Assembly (NCBI GenBank): GCA_905618945.1 | Contig: CAJQTF010000011.1 | Location: 99,870-163,869, forward strand | DNA from: an uncultured Methylophilaceae bacterium | Lineage (GTDB): Bacteria > Pseudomonadota > Gammaproteobacteria > Burkholderiales > Methylophilaceae | Direction: 5' to 3' | Length of the DNA stretch: 64,000 bases | Shown: positions 11,001-21,802 of the stretch, piece by piece | How positions within the stretch are numbered: the stretch's first letter is position 1 | How the letters are laid out: every line of letters begins with the position of its first letter | The notes under the pieces: generated by a model | What the model was told of the DNA's origin: nothing | The model's database searches: none | The model's input: the letters and a program-made list of their open reading frames with translations, nothing else | Position numbers and translations under genes: made by a program

Positions 11001-12701
11001 CAAATTCAAATTAAAATGGCACAAGGGGCTAAACCCGGTGAGGGAGGGCAGTTACCCGGACATAAAGTTAGTGATTATATAGCTAAGCTTAGATTTTCTG
11101 TACCTGGAGTAGGTTTAATTTCACCACCACCACATCATGATATTTATTCTATTGAGGACTTAGCTCAATTAATACATGATTTAAAAAATGCGAATCCAAA
11201 AGCTAGTATCTCAGTTAAATTAGTTGCAGAAACAGGTGTAGGAACTGTAGCAGCTGGAGTAACCAAAGCCAAAGCAGATCATATTGTTATAGCAGGCCAT
11301 GATGGCGGCACTGGAGCATCACCATTAACTTCGATTAAGCATGCAGGCGGGCCTTGGGAAATTGGATTAGCAGAAACCCAGCAAACTTTAATATTAAATC
11401 AATTAAGAAGCAGAGTCATACTCCAGGTTGACGGCCAATTAAAAACAGGCAGAGACGTGGTTGTAGGGGCGATGTTAGGAGCTGATGAATTTGGTTTTGC
11501 GACTGCGCCACTTGTAGTTGAAGGTTGCATAATGATGAGAAAATGTCATTTAAATACTTGTCCAGTTGGAATTGCTACACAAGATCCAGAATTAAGAAAA
11601 AGATTTTCTGGTCAGCCAGAACATGTAGTTAACTTCTTTTTCTTTGTCGCTGAAGAGGCAAGGGAAATAATGGCATCTCTAGGTATCAGGAAATTTAATG
11701 ATTTAATTGGGCGATCTGATTTATTAGATAAGCAAAAAGGTATCGAGCATTGGAAGATAAATGGACTTGATTTTAGTAAAATATTTTATCAACCTAAAAT
11801 AGAGAATGATACTGCAAAATATAATACTGAAAGCCAAGATCATGGACTACAAAATGCTCTTGATAATGAATTAATTAAAAATACGATTTCTGCAATTAAA
11901 GATAAATCAAACATTACGTTTGATATATCAATTACTAATGTTAATAGAACTGTCGGCACTATGCTTTCTCATGAAGTAGCAAAAAGATATGGAAATACAG
12001 GCTTGCCAGAAGATTCTATAAAGATAAACTTGAATGGAACTGCCGGACAAAGTTTCGGTGCATTTTTAGCTAAAGGGATAACTTTTAATCTTAGTGGTGA
12101 AGGTAATGATTACGTCGGTAAAGGACTTTGTGGAGGGAAGATTATTATACAACCACCCAAGAAATTTAGAGGGCTAGCTGAAGAGAATATTATTGTTGGA
12201 AACACGACTATGTATGGGGCAACATCTGGGGAAACTTATTTCAACGGGATTGGTGGCGAGCGGTTTTGTGTAAGAAACTCAGGAGCCTCTGCTGTGATAG
12301 AAGGCGTCGGCAATCATGGCTGTGAATATATGACTGGCGGAACTGTAGTAATTTTAGGTAAAACAGGTCAAAATTTTGCAGCCGGAATGTCTGGTGGGGT
12401 TGCTTATGTTTATAATCCAAATAAGACATTTAAAAACTATTGTAATTTATCCATGGTAACACTCGATAAAGTGGAAAAAGAAAATATCGAATCTGATATA
12501 CCTCAACATTTAAATTTGGCAGATGAGATAATTTTGAAAACTCTTATTGAAAACCATTGTCAATATACTAAAAGCAATATTGCGAAAAAGATACTAAACC
12601 AATGGGATGTTGAATTAGAAAATTTTGTGAAAGTTATGCCAATTGAGTATAAAAGAGCATTGAACGAAATGAAAGAAACTAAAAAAAAGGAAGTGGCTTA
12701 A
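8082..12701 (+). CDS. gltB: Glutamate synthase (NADPH) large subunit
   Basis: Alpha subunit of GOGAT: takes ammonia from glutamine and makes glutamate from 2-oxoglutarate. The 1539-residue protein has a short propeptide followed by the class II glutaminase nucleophile Cys21 in HDSCGVGF, the central domain, the FMN-binding synthase domain with [14 protein letters not shown], the 3Fe-4S cysteines in [15 protein letters not shown] (C-x5-C-x4-C, near residue 1155), and the C-terminal beta-helix (GXXGXXXG) domain. Length is full. It overlaps gltD by one base (TAATG), so the two subunits are translationally coupled. Confidence 0.98.
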   Translation: MANQKNLKQGLYNPKNEHDSCGVGFITNIHGRKSHRIVQQGLEILTNLTHRGATGYDPKLGDGAGLLIQMPDSFFREEIKNLKTELPEAGHYGVGMIFLPQSKSAREKCEAIISRMIAEEGQVEIGWREVPVNNKNIAAAARDVEPVIKQIIISRNKNCASQDDFERKLFVIRKRIEIEVNKLDIDDPAKFYITSMSSRTIVYKGMLLACEVGIYFEDLLNELMQSALALVHQRFSTNTFPSWELAHPYRMVAHNGEINTVQGNVNWMNARREKMHSLLLGRDLEKLWPLIENGQSDTACFDNCLELLVAGGYSLSHAMMMLIPEPWAGNSLMSEERKAFYEYHAALMEPWDGPAAVAFTDGKMIGATLDRNGLRPARYLLTDDGDLMMASEMGVLKFPEDKIIKKWRLEPGKMLLIDLEEGKLIEDDEIKELLSSEKPYQDWIKKSRYFLGDLKVIDVKFKHKESLLDLQQSFGYSQEDLSFILSPMIETGQENSGSMGNDSALPVLSNRPKILYNYFKQLFAQVTNPPIDPIRESIVMSLVTFIGPKPNLLGIEDKEPPFRLEASQPVLSIDELEQLKKIDSLTENKFKSKVIDITFVTDSDEDSAVAMRNALEDICKNADQAINDGFNIIILSDRATSSARLAIPALLACSSTHQFLVKSGNRTNAGLVIDTGSAREVHHFALLAGYGAEAICPWLTYETIKTLTDDFIMAQENYIKAIGKGLFKVMSKMGISTYQSYCGAQVFEAIGLNENFIEKYFTGTVSNVDGIGMDQVAMEAVRIHQLAYGNDPVLSNALDAGGEYAFRIRGEEHMWTPESIAKLQHSTKKNNYETYKEYAELINNQAHRHMTLRGLFAFKIKESIPLDEVESAKEIVKRFTTGAMSLGSISTEAHSTLAIAMNRIGGKSNTGEGGEDIRRSFPILKDTTISDHLDSDIIMRNINLKAGDSLRSRIKQVASGRFGVTAEYLASADQIQIKMAQGAKPGEGGQLPGHKVSDYIAKLRFSVPGVGLISPPPHHDIYSIEDLAQLIHDLKNANPKASISVKLVAETGVGTVAAGVTKAKADHIVIAGHDGGTGASPLTSIKHAGGPWEIGLAETQQTLILNQLRSRVILQVDGQLKTGRDVVVGAMLGADEFGFATAPLVVEGCIMMRKCHLNTCPVGIATQDPELRKRFSGQPEHVVNFFFFVAEEAREIMASLGIRKFNDLIGRSDLLDKQKGIEHWKINGLDFSKIFYQPKIENDTAKYNTESQDHGLQNALDNELIKNTISAIKDKSNITFDISITNVNRTVGTMLSHEVAKRYGNTGLPEDSIKINLNGTAGQSFGAFLAKGITFNLSGEGNDYVGKGLCGGKIIIQPPKKFRGLAEENIIVGNTTMYGATSGETYFNGIGGERFCVRNSGASAVIEGVGNHGCEYMTGGTVVILGKTGQNFAAGMSGGVAYVYNPNKTFKNYCNLSMVTLDKVEKENIESDIPQHLNLADEIILKTLIENHCQYTKSNIAKKILNQWDVELENFVKVMPIEYKRALNEMKETKKKEVA

Positions 12702-14128
12702 TGGGAAAAGTTACAGGATTTTTAGATTTTGCACGACAAAATGAGAGAAATCTTCCAACTGAAGAACGTGTAAAAAATTATAAAGAATTTATTTTGCATT
12801 TGACAGATGAAGAAGCAAAGGTCCAAGGGGCTCGCTGCATGGATTGCGGAATTCCATTTTGTAATAATGGATGTCCAGTAAATAATATCATCCCAGATTG
12901 GAATGATTTAGTTTTTAAGCAGGACTGGGAAGCAGCAATTGATGTACTTCATTCTACAAATAATTTTCCAGAGTTTACTGGGCGTATATGTCCAGCTCCT
13001 TGTGAGGCAGCATGTACCTTAAATATTAATTCAGATCCTGTAGGTATTAAATCAATAGAACATGCAATTATAGATAAAGCTTGGGAAAATAATTGGGTGC
13101 TTCCTCAAATATCAAAAATTAAAACTAAAAAGAAAATAGCTGTTGTTGGATCAGGTCCAGCCGGTCTTGCTGCAGCGCAACAGCTGGCAAGAGTTGGTCA
13201 TGATGTAGAAGTTTATGAAAAAAATGATCGTGTTGGAGGCCTTCTTCGATACGGAATACCAGATTTTAAAATGGAGAAAATTCATATAGATCGAAGAGTT
13301 AATCAAATGGAAGCTGAGGGCGTAAAATTTAAGACAAATCAAAATGTGGGGGAAACTGTTGACCCTGAAAAATTAATAGAAGATTATGATGCGGTTATTT
13401 TAACCGGTGGAGCAGAGTGGCCAAGAGATCTTCCTGTACCAGGACGGGAGTTAGAAGGTGTTCATTTTGCAATGGATTTTTTACCATTTCAAAATAAAAT
13501 CATAGCAGGTGATAAAGTTTCTGACCAAATTAAGGCAACCGGAAAGCATGTCGTGGTTATTGGTGGTGGAGATACTGGGTCCGATTGTGTAGGAACTTCA
13601 AATAGGCACGGTGCTTCTTCAATAACGCAATTTGAATTAATGCCTCAGCCACCGGAGCAAGAAAATAAATCTATGATTTGGCCATATTGGCCATTAAAGA
13701 TGAGAACATCTAGCTCACACGAAGAAGGATGCGATAGAGATTGGTCAATTGCTACCAAATCATTTGTTGGTGAAGATGGAAAAGTTAAAGAATTAATTGG
13801 TGTAAAAGTAGAATGGCGTGATGGAAAAATGCAGGAAATCCCTAATACAGAATTTAAATTAAAAGCAGATTTAGTTTTGTTGGCGATGGGATTTATGGGT
13901 CCACAACAAACAATGCTGGATAAATTCTTAATTGAGAAAGACAAACGAGGCAATGCTAAAGCTTCTACAGAGGGAGATAAGGCTTATTTTACCTCAAGAG
14001 GAAAAGTTTTTGCAGCAGGGGACATGCGCCGTGGCCAATCTCTAGTTGTTTGGGCTATTAGAGAAGGTCGACAATGCGCACGCGCCGTAGATGAGTTCTT
14101 AATGGGCTCTTCAGTTCTTCCAAGATAA
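12701..14128 (+). CDS. gltD: Glutamate synthase (NADPH) small subunit
   Basis: Beta subunit of GOGAT, passing electrons from NADPH through FAD and Fe-S clusters to GltB. The 475-residue protein has N-terminal cysteine groups ([24 protein letters not shown]) for 4Fe-4S clusters, the FAD dinucleotide fold [18 protein letters not shown], an NADPH fold with [12 protein letters not shown] and the C-terminal [16 protein letters not shown] block. Coupled to gltB by a TAATG overlap and followed 15 bases later by hemE. Confidence 0.98.
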   Translation: MGKVTGFLDFARQNERNLPTEERVKNYKEFILHLTDEEAKVQGARCMDCGIPFCNNGCPVNNIIPDWNDLVFKQDWEAAIDVLHSTNNFPEFTGRICPAPCEAACTLNINSDPVGIKSIEHAIIDKAWENNWVLPQISKIKTKKKIAVVGSGPAGLAAAQQLARVGHDVEVYEKNDRVGGLLRYGIPDFKMEKIHIDRRVNQMEAEGVKFKTNQNVGETVDPEKLIEDYDAVILTGGAEWPRDLPVPGRELEGVHFAMDFLPFQNKIIAGDKVSDQIKATGKHVVVIGGGDTGSDCVGTSNRHGASSITQFELMPQPPEQENKSMIWPYWPLKMRTSSSHEEGCDRDWSIATKSFVGEDGKVKELIGVKVEWRDGKMQEIPNTEFKLKADLVLLAMGFMGPQQTMLDKFLIEKDKRGNAKASTEGDKAYFTSRGKVFAAGDMRRGQSLVVWAIREGRQCARAVDEFLMGSSVLPR

Positions 14129-14143
14129 ACTACTCAACTTAAT

Positions 14144-15211
14144 ATGACCTCTATTATTAATGATGTTTTTTTAAAAACACTTTTAAGAGAAAGAACACCT
14201 TACACTCCAGTTTGGATAATGAGGCAAGCCGGGCGCTATCTCCCAGAATATAGAAAAACTAGAAAGCAAGCAGGAAGTTTTTTAGATCTTTGTAAAAATA
14301 AAGATTTTGCTACTGAGGTAACGATGCAGCCCCTAGAAAGATACCCCAATTTAGATGCAGCAATCTTATTTTCAGATATTTTGACTGTGCCTGACGCAAT
14401 GGGGTTAGGTCTTTATTTCGAAGAAGGTGAAGGCCCAAAATTTAAAAACCCATTACAAGATGAGAAAGCAGTTCAAAAGCTAGACATACCAGATGTTGAA
14501 GAAAAATTATCATATGTTTTTAATGCGGTTAAATCAATCAAGGAAGCCCTTAAAAACAGAGTCCCATTAATTGGATTTTCAGGAAGTCCGTGGACACTCG
14601 CAACTTATATGGTTGAAGGCAAAGGAAGAACAGATTTTTTAAAAATAAAGCAAATGTTATATAGTCGGCCAGATTTGATTAATCATATTCTTAAAATAAA
14701 TACTGAAACTGTAACTAAATATTTAGCCTGTCAAATTGATGCAGGTGCAGATGTAGTTATGATTTTTGATTCATGGGGGGGTGCTTTAGCACATAGCGAA
14801 TATGAAAGTCATTCGTTAAATTATATGAAGGTAATTATTTCAAACTTAAATTTATTAGGTTATCAAGATGTCCCAAAAATTATATTTACAAAAGGCGGCG
14901 GACAGTGGATAGAGGCGCAAGCTAATAGTGGTGCAGATGCTCTCGGCGTTGATTGGCAGACAGACCTCGGCCCTGCTAGAAAACTAGTAAACAATAAAGT
15001 TGCTTTACAGGGAAATCTGGACCCTGCAATTTTGTTATCGAATCCCAAGTCAATTGAAGCAGCAGTTAAAAGAGTTCTTGATGACTATGGTTATGGCGAA
15101 GGACATATTTTTAATTTAGGCCATGGAATTACACAGTTCACGCCACCTGAAAACCTTCAAGCATTATTAGAAACCGTTCGCAATTATAGTGCCAAGTATC
15201 ATCAGGAATAG
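14144..15211 (+). CDS. hemE: Uroporphyrinogen decarboxylase
   Basis: Decarboxylates uroporphyrinogen III to coproporphyrinogen III. The 355-residue TIM barrel has the signature [14 protein letters not shown] near the N-terminus, [16 protein letters not shown] in the middle and GHGI near the end. gltB-gltD-hemE is a recurrent betaproteobacterial order; with hemL a few genes upstream this stretch supplies two haem steps. The stop lies one base from the end of the convergent TonB-like gene, leaving no room for a separate terminator. Confidence 0.97.
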   Translation: MTSIINDVFLKTLLRERTPYTPVWIMRQAGRYLPEYRKTRKQAGSFLDLCKNKDFATEVTMQPLERYPNLDAAILFSDILTVPDAMGLGLYFEEGEGPKFKNPLQDEKAVQKLDIPDVEEKLSYVFNAVKSIKEALKNRVPLIGFSGSPWTLATYMVEGKGRTDFLKIKQMLYSRPDLINHILKINTETVTKYLACQIDAGADVVMIFDSWGGALAHSEYESHSLNYMKVIISNLNLLGYQDVPKIIFTKGGGQWIEAQANSGADALGVDWQTDLGPARKLVNNKVALQGNLDPAILLSNPKSIEAAVKRVLDDYGYGEGHIFNLGHGITQFTPPENLQALLETVRNYSAKYHQE

Positions 15212-15212
15212 A

Positions 15213-15956
15213 TTATTTAGAAAAGTTATTTTTTTCAGTAAACTTCCATCTACGAGTTATATTAATAATATCAACATTTTTAAGAATTTCTGCAGGAAAT
15301 CTTGCATAAGGCTCCCCAAGTTTAACAATATTAAGTGCTGCTAGATCGAGTTCTTTATGTCCAGAAGATTTATTAATAAATAAATTTTTAATTGTGCCAT
15401 CTGAGTTAAGTGATACAGTTAATCTAAGTGACCCAAACATACCTAATTCAGATGCTTCTTTGGGATAATTCATTGCACCAATTTTCTCTATTTTTTGCCT
15501 CCATGCATCAAAGTAAAGTTTATAAATATAATCCGTAGTATTGGCTGAAATAGTCCTGACTCTTTGTCGCCCCTTAAGATTATCCCTCTTGGCTAAAAAG
15601 TCTATATTTTTTATTTCAGATAAAATTTTTGATGTATCGATTGATTTACTATTAGATTTTGAATTTTGTTTTTTATATTTGATTATTTTTTGATTGTTAA
15701 TAACAACCTTATTTGTAACATCACTTTGATTATCTATAATAGTTAAAGAGTTCTTCGGAGGCAATTTTTTTTTATTAGATAAGCTTTTTCCGTCTTCAGA
15801 AGGCAACGGCTTAACTAAAGTCACTTGCATATTATCAAAACCATCTTGAATAGTGGATTTAATAATTGAAAAAGAAAAATTTTTTATAATAACAAGGTGA
15901 AGTAAAACTGAAAAAATAATAGCGATTAGTAGGCCATATTTTTGAAAATTATTCAT
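15213..15956 (-). CDS. TonB-like energy transducer protein
   Basis: A 247-residue protein with an N-terminal membrane anchor (about residues 7-26), a low-complexity Lys/Asn/Ser-rich periplasmic linker and a C-terminal TonB_C domain (about 165-240) with YPKEASELGMFGSLRL and an SSGHKELDLAAL-like block. TonB proteins couple the proton-motive force to outer-membrane receptors, but orphan TonB_C proteins also occur in cell-envelope roles; no ExbB/ExbD or receptor gene is in the window. It overlaps the mpl stop by 8 bases on the same strand. The function beyond the domain call is unknown. Confidence 0.8.
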   Translation of the reverse strand: MNNFQKYGLLIAIIFSVLLHLVIIKNFSFSIIKSTIQDGFDNMQVTLVKPLPSEDGKSLSNKKKLPPKNSLTIIDNQSDVTNKVVINNQKIIKYKKQNSKSNSKSIDTSKILSEIKNIDFLAKRDNLKGRQRVRTISANTTDYIYKLYFDAWRQKIEKIGAMNYPKEASELGMFGSLRLTVSLNSDGTIKNLFINKSSGHKELDLAALNIVKLGEPYARFPAEILKNVDIINITRRWKFTEKNNFSK

Positions 15957-17310
15957 TTTTTAATAGTTGAATCACTTTATTTTGTAGCCCTGAGAATCCA
16001 CCGTTACTCATAAAAATTATGTTGTCATTAGGCTGACAAGAATCAATAATTTTATTTGCCAATATATCTATATCCTTCATGATAGTTACATTGGGAATAT
16101 TTTTAAATAATATTTTAGGGTCCCATGATAAATTTTTTGAAAAACAGAAAATAATATCTGCCTCCTTTAGGCTTATAAGTAAAGCATCCTTCATTTTTCC
16201 TAATTGCATTGTGTTTGATCTTGGTTCAATTATTGCAACTATTCGATCCGTACCTATTTTACTCCTTAAGCCCTCTAATGTAGTTTTTATAGCTGTTGGA
16301 TGATGAGCAAAATCATCATAAATATTTATCCCTCTAGTGGACTCTAAAAGCTCCATTCTTTTTTTTACATTTTTAAATTTACCCAAAGCGCTGATTGACT
16401 TATCTGAAGGTATGCCGACATGTTTGGATGCAGCAATTGCAGCTAAAGCATTCTGCGCATTATGATGTCCAATTAAATCCCATTTGACGATGCCTTGAGA
16501 TTTTTCTTGAAAGTACACTTCAAATTCATTTTCATTTATTTTTTGATAAGTCCATTTACCCATAGACCCAAAATCTTCAATCTCTGACCAACAGCCTTGC
16601 TCCAATACTTTTTTAAGTGATAAGCTATCATTATTGAAAATAATTTTACCGATGTTTGGAATAGTTCTAATTAAATGATGAAAATGTTTTTCAATATTTT
16701 CAATATTTTCAAAAATATCTGCATGATCAAATTCAAGATTGTTTAAAATTAATGTATTTGGGTGATAGTGAACAAACTTTGATCTTTTATCAAAGAATGC
16801 AGTGTCATACTCGTCTGCCTCAATGACAAAAAAAGTAGAAGAGTTTTTATTACTATTGATTGGTAATCTTGCTGAAACATTAAAGTTATTTGGGATACCA
16901 CCAATCAAAAAACCTGGCGCTAAACCATTAGCTTCTAGAATCCAAGCTAGCATGGCAGTAGTTGAAGTTTTGCCATGTGTTCCAGCTACTGCAAGAACCC
17001 ACTTGTCATGTAAAATATTCTCATAAAGCCATTGAGGTCCTGATTGATATTTAAGCTTTTGATTTAATATTGATTCAATTAAAGGATTACCTCGGGTAAT
17101 AACGTTTCCAATAATAAATATATCTGGTTTTATCTCAACTTGTTTTACATCGTAGCCTTCAGTAATTTTTATGTCTAATTGTTCAAGTTGATTTGACATA
17201 GGCGGGTAAACATTTAGATCGCACCCCGTTACTTTATGTCCTTGGGCTTTTGCTATAGCAGCAATTCCCGCCATAAATGTTCCACATATACCCAGTATAT
17301 GAATATGCAT
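15949..17310 (-). CDS. mpl: UDP-MurNAc:L-Ala-gamma-D-Glu-meso-DAP ligase (Mpl)
   Basis: Murein-recycling ligase that re-attaches the released tripeptide to UDP-MurNAc. The 453-residue Mur-ligase family member has an N-terminal GICGTFMAGIAAIAKAQGH nucleotide-binding fold, the ATP loop GTHGKTSTTAMLAW near residue 110, EADEYDTAFFDKRSKF typical of Mpl rather than MurC, and a C-terminal DDFAHHPTAI block. It lies 5 bases downstream of metH and overlaps the TonB-like gene. A short in-frame repeat (FENIENIE) is written with a repeated TTTTCAATA unit. Confidence 0.95.
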   Translation of the reverse strand: MHIHILGICGTFMAGIAAIAKAQGHKVTGCDLNVYPPMSNQLEQLDIKITEGYDVKQVEIKPDIFIIGNVITRGNPLIESILNQKLKYQSGPQWLYENILHDKWVLAVAGTHGKTSTTAMLAWILEANGLAPGFLIGGIPNNFNVSARLPINSNKNSSTFFVIEADEYDTAFFDKRSKFVHYHPNTLILNNLEFDHADIFENIENIEKHFHHLIRTIPNIGKIIFNNDSLSLKKVLEQGCWSEIEDFGSMGKWTYQKINENEFEVYFQEKSQGIVKWDLIGHHNAQNALAAIAASKHVGIPSDKSISALGKFKNVKKRMELLESTRGINIYDDFAHHPTAIKTTLEGLRSKIGTDRIVAIIEPRSNTMQLGKMKDALLISLKEADIIFCFSKNLSWDPKILFKNIPNVTIMKDIDILANKIIDSCQPNDNIIFMSNGGFSGLQNKVIQLLKNE

Positions 17311-17315
17311 ACTTC

Positions 17316-20300
17316 CTACCTTAAATTAGAAGCTAACCATTTTTTAATCACATCAACAGAAATATCTCTGCGTTTTGCCATATCGTTGACTTGGTCTTCA
17401 TCAATATTTCCAACACTAAAATATTTAGAGTTAGGATGGGAGAAGTAAAAGCCACTTACTGAAGAAGCTGGCAGCATAGCCATACTCTCTGTTAATTCCA
17501 TTCCAATTTCATTTGTTTTTAGTAGCTCAAATATATCTTTTTTTACAGTATGTTCAGGGCAGGCTGGATATCCAGGAGCAGGCCTAATTCCCTCATATTT
17601 CTCTTTTATCATATCTTCTGTTGATATTTCATTAGCAGTTTGGTATCCCCATAAATCCTGTCTTATTCTATCATGCATATATTCAGCAAAAGCTTCAGCC
17701 AATCTGTCAGTAATAGCTTTAATCATAATTGAGCTATAGTCATCTTCCGCTTCTTCAAATATTTTTTCATAAATTTCAGCATTGATACCAGAAGTTACAG
17801 CAAACATTCCAATATAATCTTTTACGCCGGTCGACTTCGGAGCAATATAATCAGACAAGCATTGGTTAGGGTTTAGTGTTCCTTTAATGCTTGGCTTCTC
17901 AGTTTGTTGTCTTAGGCAATAATAGGTAAAAATAGGTTTAGCTCTGTCTTCATTTTCATATATTTCTATATCATCGTTAACCGAGTTTGCAGGGTAAAAA
18001 CCAATCACACCATTTGCTTTTAATTTTTTTTCATTGATTATTTTATTGAGCATTGTTTTAGCTTCAATAAAGAGTTGAGAGGCGCTTTCCCCAACAACTT
18101 TATCTTTAAGGATAGCTGGATACTTACCATGTAAATCCCATGTTTGGAAAAAAGGAGTCCAGTCTATGAATTCAGCAAGTAGTTTGAGATCAATATTCTC
18201 AAAAACTCTACGACCAATGAATTTAGGTTTTTTTGGTTCAAATTTTAGGTGCAGTTTATTTTCTCTAGCAGATTCGAGTGAAATATATTTAGCACCTTTT
18301 TTATTTAGGTGCAGCATCCTAACATTTTCATAATCCTTAGACAGCCCTATAAGATATTCAACTTTTTTTACAGGGTCCATGAGTGATTGCATCATTGAGA
18401 CCGATCGGGAGGCGTCTGGAACATGAATAACTGGCCCTTCATAGCTAGGGGCAATTTTTACGGCTGTGTGGGCTCTGGAGGTTGTCGCTCCACCAATTAA
18501 AAGAGGGACATTATTATTTTTAAAGTATGGATCTCGTTGCATTTCACTTGCAACATGGGTCATCTCCTCAAGTGAAGGAGTTATGAGCCCAGACAGGCCA
18601 ATAATATCTACGTTTTCTTCTTTGGCTTTGGCTAATATTTCTGAACAAGGCACCATAACGCCCATATTAACAACTTCAAAGTTGTTACATTGTAATACGA
18701 CTGAAACAATATTTTTACCTATATCGTGAACATCACCTTTAACAGTTGCAATTAGCATTTTCCCTTTTGGCTTTGCTTTAATGCCAGTTCTTTTTTCTTC
18801 AGCTTCTTTTTCTTTTTCAATAAAAGGGACAAGGTGTGCTACAGCTTGTTTCATTACTCGAGCAGATTTAACTACTTGGGGTAAAAACATTTTCCCTTGG
18901 CCAAACAAATCACCAACTACATTCATGCCGTCCATTAAAGGACCTTCAATTACTTTGATTGGGCGTCCATCTTCTTCTTTCATTATCTTTGATCGTGCTT
19001 CTTCAGTATCTTCAACAATATAATCAGTTACGCCATGAACTAATGCGTACTCAATTCTTTTTTCCACAGGGATTAGGGTTTCTTCATCCCCACGCCAATT
19101 TAACTTAAGTTCTTCTTTTTTGCTTCCCTTTAGAGTCCCTGCTATTTCAATCATTTTTTCAGTAGAATCAGGACTCCTGTTAAGTATTACATCTTCAACT
19201 GCTTTTTTTAGATTATCATCTAAGTCATCGTACAAACCTAACATGCCCGCATTTACAATCCCCATCGTAAGACCTGCTTTTGCTGCATGATATAAAAATA
19301 CGGTATGAATAGCCTCCCGAGCTAAGTCATTTCCTCTAAAGCTAAAACTAACATTGGATACCCCACCTGAAACTTTCGCGTGAGGAAGATTCTCCGTAAT
19401 CCATTTCGTTGCATTGATGAAATCTACAGCATAGTTGTTATGTTCTTCAATTCCAGTTGCGACTGCAAAAATATTTGGGTCAAATATAATATCCTCAGGG
19501 GGGAAGTCTAATTTTGTGATTAGAGTGTCATAGGCTCGCTTACATATTTCTATTTTTCTTTCATATGTATCTGCTTGGCCTTTTTCATCAAACGCCATCA
19601 CAATTACTGCTGCACCATAATTAAGACAAAGTTGTGCTTGTTGAAGAAAGATTGCCTCACCCTCCTTTAATGATATTGAATTTACAACAGATTTACCTTG
19701 TACACATTTTAATCCTGCTTCAATCACTTCCCATTTTGACGAATCAATCATTATTGGAATTCTTGATATATCTGGTTCAGAGGCAATTAAATTGAGAAAG
19801 TGCTTCATTGCACTTAGCGAGTCAAGCATACCTTCATCCATATTAATATCGATGATTTGCGCTCCGCTTTCTACTTGTTGTCTTGCAACAGATACTGCTT
19901 CTTCATATTTTTCATTAATAATCAAATTAGAAAAAGCTTTCGAGCCAGTGACATTAGTTCTTTCGCCTACATTAATGAATAGCGAGTCATCATTAATTAC
20001 TAAAGGCTCTAAACCTGATAATTGCGTATATATTTGTTGGGGCGGAATTTCTCTTGGTTTTAAACCTTTCATTTCATTTGCAATGGCTGCAATATGTGCT
20101 GGCGTAGTTCCACAACAACCACCTGCAATATTTACAAATCCACTATCGGCAAATTCTTTTAGGAGTGAAGACGTATCTTCAGGCTTTTCATCAAAGCCAG
20201 TATCGGACATTGGGTTTGGTAACCCTGCATTTGGGTAGATACAAATATAAGTGTTTGAAATTTTTGATAACTCTTCAGCATAAGGCCGCATTAATGCTGC

Positions 20301-21065
20301 ACCTAAAGCACAATTTAGGCCAATGGTTAAAGGTTTTGCATGGCGAACAGAATTCCAAAATGCACTGACAGTTTGCCCTGATAGTATTCTTCCAGAAGCA
20401 TCTGTAACTGTTCCAGAAATCATAAGAGGAAGGCGGATTGATTGTTCTTCAAAAATAGAATTAATAGCAAAAAGTGCAGCTTTACAATTAAGAGTATCAA
20501 AAACAGTCTCTACTAATAATATGTCAACACCTCCCTTTATTAAGGCTTTTGTTTGTTCTTGATAGCTTGAAACTAACTGGTCAAAGTTGATATTTCGCGC
20601 CCCAGGATCATTAACATCTGGAGATATAGAAGCGGTCTTGGGGGTGGGCCCAATAGCCCCCGCAACAAATCTTGGTTTTTCAGGAGTTGAGAATTTCGCG
20701 GCAGCTGCTTTTGCAAGTTTAGCTGCATTAATATTCATCTCATTTACGAGGTGGGGCATATGATAATCATCCTGTGCAATGGAATTTGCACCAAATGTAT
20801 TTGTCTCGATAATATCAGCACCGGCAGCAAGATAATCTTCATGTATATCTTGGATTATTGTGGGCTGAGTAATATTTAGTAATTCATTATTGCCTTTTAA
20901 AAATATTTCTCTTTGACCTTTAGGGGCAGAAAAGTCTAAAAATTCAGACCCTCTGTAATCCTCTTCGGATAAGTGATGTTGTTGGATCATAGTGCCTGTT
21001 GCACCATCCATCAATAAAATTCTCTCTGCGAGTAATTTCTTAAGAATTTTTTCGGTGGTTACCAA
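17316..21065 (-). CDS. metH: Cobalamin-dependent methionine synthase
   Basis: Moves a methyl group from methyltetrahydrofolate to homocysteine through bound cobalamin. The 1249-residue protein has all four modules: homocysteine domain with zinc cysteines (GLNCALG and [11 protein letters not shown]), pterin domain ([12 protein letters not shown]), B12 domain with the lower-ligand histidine in [11 protein letters not shown] near residue 780, and the AdoMet reactivation domain with [12 protein letters not shown] near 1163. The start codon is TTG, with AGGG 8 bases upstream. An SAH riboswitch lies in its leader. The cell must therefore make or import cobalamin. mpl follows closely. Confidence 0.97.
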   Translation of the reverse strand: MVTTEKILKKLLAERILLMDGATGTMIQQHHLSEEDYRGSEFLDFSAPKGQREIFLKGNNELLNITQPTIIQDIHEDYLAAGADIIETNTFGANSIAQDDYHMPHLVNEMNINAAKLAKAAAAKFSTPEKPRFVAGAIGPTPKTASISPDVNDPGARNINFDQLVSSYQEQTKALIKGGVDILLVETVFDTLNCKAALFAINSIFEEQSIRLPLMISGTVTDASGRILSGQTVSAFWNSVRHAKPLTIGLNCALGAALMRPYAEELSKISNTYICIYPNAGLPNPMSDTGFDEKPEDTSSLLKEFADSGFVNIAGGCCGTTPAHIAAIANEMKGLKPREIPPQQIYTQLSGLEPLVINDDSLFINVGERTNVTGSKAFSNLIINEKYEEAVSVARQQVESGAQIIDINMDEGMLDSLSAMKHFLNLIASEPDISRIPIMIDSSKWEVIEAGLKCVQGKSVVNSISLKEGEAIFLQQAQLCLNYGAAVIVMAFDEKGQADTYERKIEICKRAYDTLITKLDFPPEDIIFDPNIFAVATGIEEHNNYAVDFINATKWITENLPHAKVSGGVSNVSFSFRGNDLAREAIHTVFLYHAAKAGLTMGIVNAGMLGLYDDLDDNLKKAVEDVILNRSPDSTEKMIEIAGTLKGSKKEELKLNWRGDEETLIPVEKRIEYALVHGVTDYIVEDTEEARSKIMKEEDGRPIKVIEGPLMDGMNVVGDLFGQGKMFLPQVVKSARVMKQAVAHLVPFIEKEKEAEEKRTGIKAKPKGKMLIATVKGDVHDIGKNIVSVVLQCNNFEVVNMGVMVPCSEILAKAKEENVDIIGLSGLITPSLEEMTHVASEMQRDPYFKNNNVPLLIGGATTSRAHTAVKIAPSYEGPVIHVPDASRSVSMMQSLMDPVKKVEYLIGLSKDYENVRMLHLNKKGAKYISLESARENKLHLKFEPKKPKFIGRRVFENIDLKLLAEFIDWTPFFQTWDLHGKYPAILKDKVVGESASQLFIEAKTMLNKIINEKKLKANGVIGFYPANSVNDDIEIYENEDRAKPIFTYYCLRQQTEKPSIKGTLNPNQCLSDYIAPKSTGVKDYIGMFAVTSGINAEIYEKIFEEAEDDYSSIMIKAITDRLAEAFAEYMHDRIRQDLWGYQTANEISTEDMIKEKYEGIRPAPGYPACPEHTVKKDIFELLKTNEIGMELTESMAMLPASSVSGFYFSHPNSKYFSVGNIDEDQVNDMAKRRDISVDVIKKWLASNLR

Positions 21066-21201
21066 TTTAATAGCCCTATTATAAAATTGATACGAAATTT
21101 TTTAAATATTAGATAAGCCACTGTGCGTTTTTTCCCTAAAACAATGTGGCCAGATGGAATTTGGTTCACCAAACATTCCGCTTCTGACACGGTTAAAATA
21201 T

Positions 21202-21268
21202 GGCGAACGCAGTTTACAAAATAAATTGCAATCCGAGCCTGGGATTTTTCTTGCAGCGTTCCTCGAAT
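21202..21268 (-). promoter_or_regulatory. S-adenosylhomocysteine (SAH) riboswitch in the metH leader
   Basis: On the minus strand, about 140-200 bases before the metH start, the sequence reads GAGGAACGCTGC, then CCCAGGCTCGGAT, then CTGCGTTCGCC. These are the conserved blocks of the SAH aptamer. P1 pairs ATTCGAG with CTCGGAT (7 pairs, one G-U); the pseudoknot helix pairs GAACGC with GCGTTC, a compensated variant of the commoner GAGCGC/GCGCTC. SAH riboswitches are known upstream of ahcY, metH and metF and switch expression on when SAH builds up. The downstream leader holds a GGAAT...ATTCC hairpin (21156-21179) and a GCCAC/GTGGC pairing (21117-21150) that may be the expression platform. The plus-strand ORF 21154-21345 in the track is a shadow of this RNA. 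Confidence 0.85.
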
Positions 21269-21370
21269 ATGGTGATTCTAGTGTAATAGTTAGAACAAAT
21301 CAAGAAATGAAGACAGGTTATGTATGTTTAAAAACATATATTTAATTTAAAGAATAAGTTTTTAATCTAG

Positions 21371-21607
21371 TTATTTTGATTTGTGTTCTAAGTCTATAAT
21401 TTTTGCTTCTAAAGTTTCTAGTTTGGACCTCGTTCTTTTTAAGACTTCAGTTTGCACATCAAACTCTTCCCTGTTGACCAGGTCCATCTTGGTGAAAGTG
21501 CCCTTTAATAGTGCATTTAAATTATCTTCCATGTCACTTACTGGAGAATCTTTAATTATATTTTTTATTTTATTTGATAAATTTTGTATTTTTTCTTTAT
21601 TAAGCAT
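21371..21607 (-). CDS. ubiK: Ubiquinone biosynthesis accessory factor UbiK (YqiC/BMFP family)
   Basis: A 78-residue, strongly helical protein ending in the family block REEFDVQTEVLKRTRSKLETLEAKI, a coiled-coil segment that trimerises in this family. UbiK helps the Ubi enzymes assemble their soluble complex for the late steps of ubiquinone synthesis; older annotation is 'membrane fusogenic protein'. Divergent location next to torF-glnK-amtB is the usual betaproteobacterial arrangement, which supports the call. Confidence 0.9.
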   Translation of the reverse strand: MLNKEKIQNLSNKIKNIIKDSPVSDMEDNLNALLKGTFTKMDLVNREEFDVQTEVLKRTRSKLETLEAKIIDLEHKSK

Positions 21608-21719
21608 AAGATTAATCCTTATTAAGCATTGATTCTAACAGGAATTAATACTTTATATCTTAGTAGTATAAATATTTTATTATTCCCCAACATAAAATAT
21701 TTAATTGTTAAATAAAAGT

Positions 21720-21736
21720 TTGGCACGAAAATTGCT
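21720..21736 (+). promoter_or_regulatory. Sigma-54 (RpoN) promoter of torF-glnK-amtB
   Basis: The sequence TTGGCACGAAAATTGCT matches the sigma-54 consensus TTGGCACG-N4-TTGCW at every fixed position, with the GG and GC elements separated by exactly 10 bases. It would start transcription near 21747, giving a leader of about 56 bases before torF. Genes for PII and the ammonium transporter are classic RpoN/NtrC targets. I could not find an NtrC enhancer palindrome in the upstream 200 bases. Confidence 0.88.
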
Positions 21737-21764
21737 TTAACTATTATGTAGGAGAAACAAAACG

Positions 21765-21791
21765 CGTATGAGTTCATACGTTTTAATTTAG
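21765..21791 (+). promoter_or_regulatory. torF leader hairpin with a 7-codon upstream ORF
   Basis: The leader has a perfect 6-base-pair hairpin (CGTATG AGTT CATACG, 21765-21780) followed by TTTT. An ATG inside it (21768) opens a short frame MSSYVLI whose TAG stop (21789-21791) overlaps the AGGAG ribosome binding site of torF. A second AGGAG lies 13 bases before this ATG. It may be chance, or a leader that tunes translation of the downstream genes. Confidence 0.35.
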
Positions 21792-21802
21792 GAGAAGTTG
21801 TA

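Noticed and set aside
21115-21125. GCCACTG resembling a cobalamin-riboswitch block near metH
   Set aside because: It is on the plus strand, opposite to metH, and no B12-box (AGYCMGG...) follows.
21154-21345. 63-codon plus-strand ORF between metH and ubiK
   Set aside because: No ribosome binding site and no recognisable family; it is antisense to the SAH aptamer, whose conserved blocks explain the higher GC content.
21480-21520. Possible NtrC enhancer (TTGACCA...TGGTGAA)
   Set aside because: Lies inside ubiK, arms are imperfect and the spacing is too long for a standard NtrC site.
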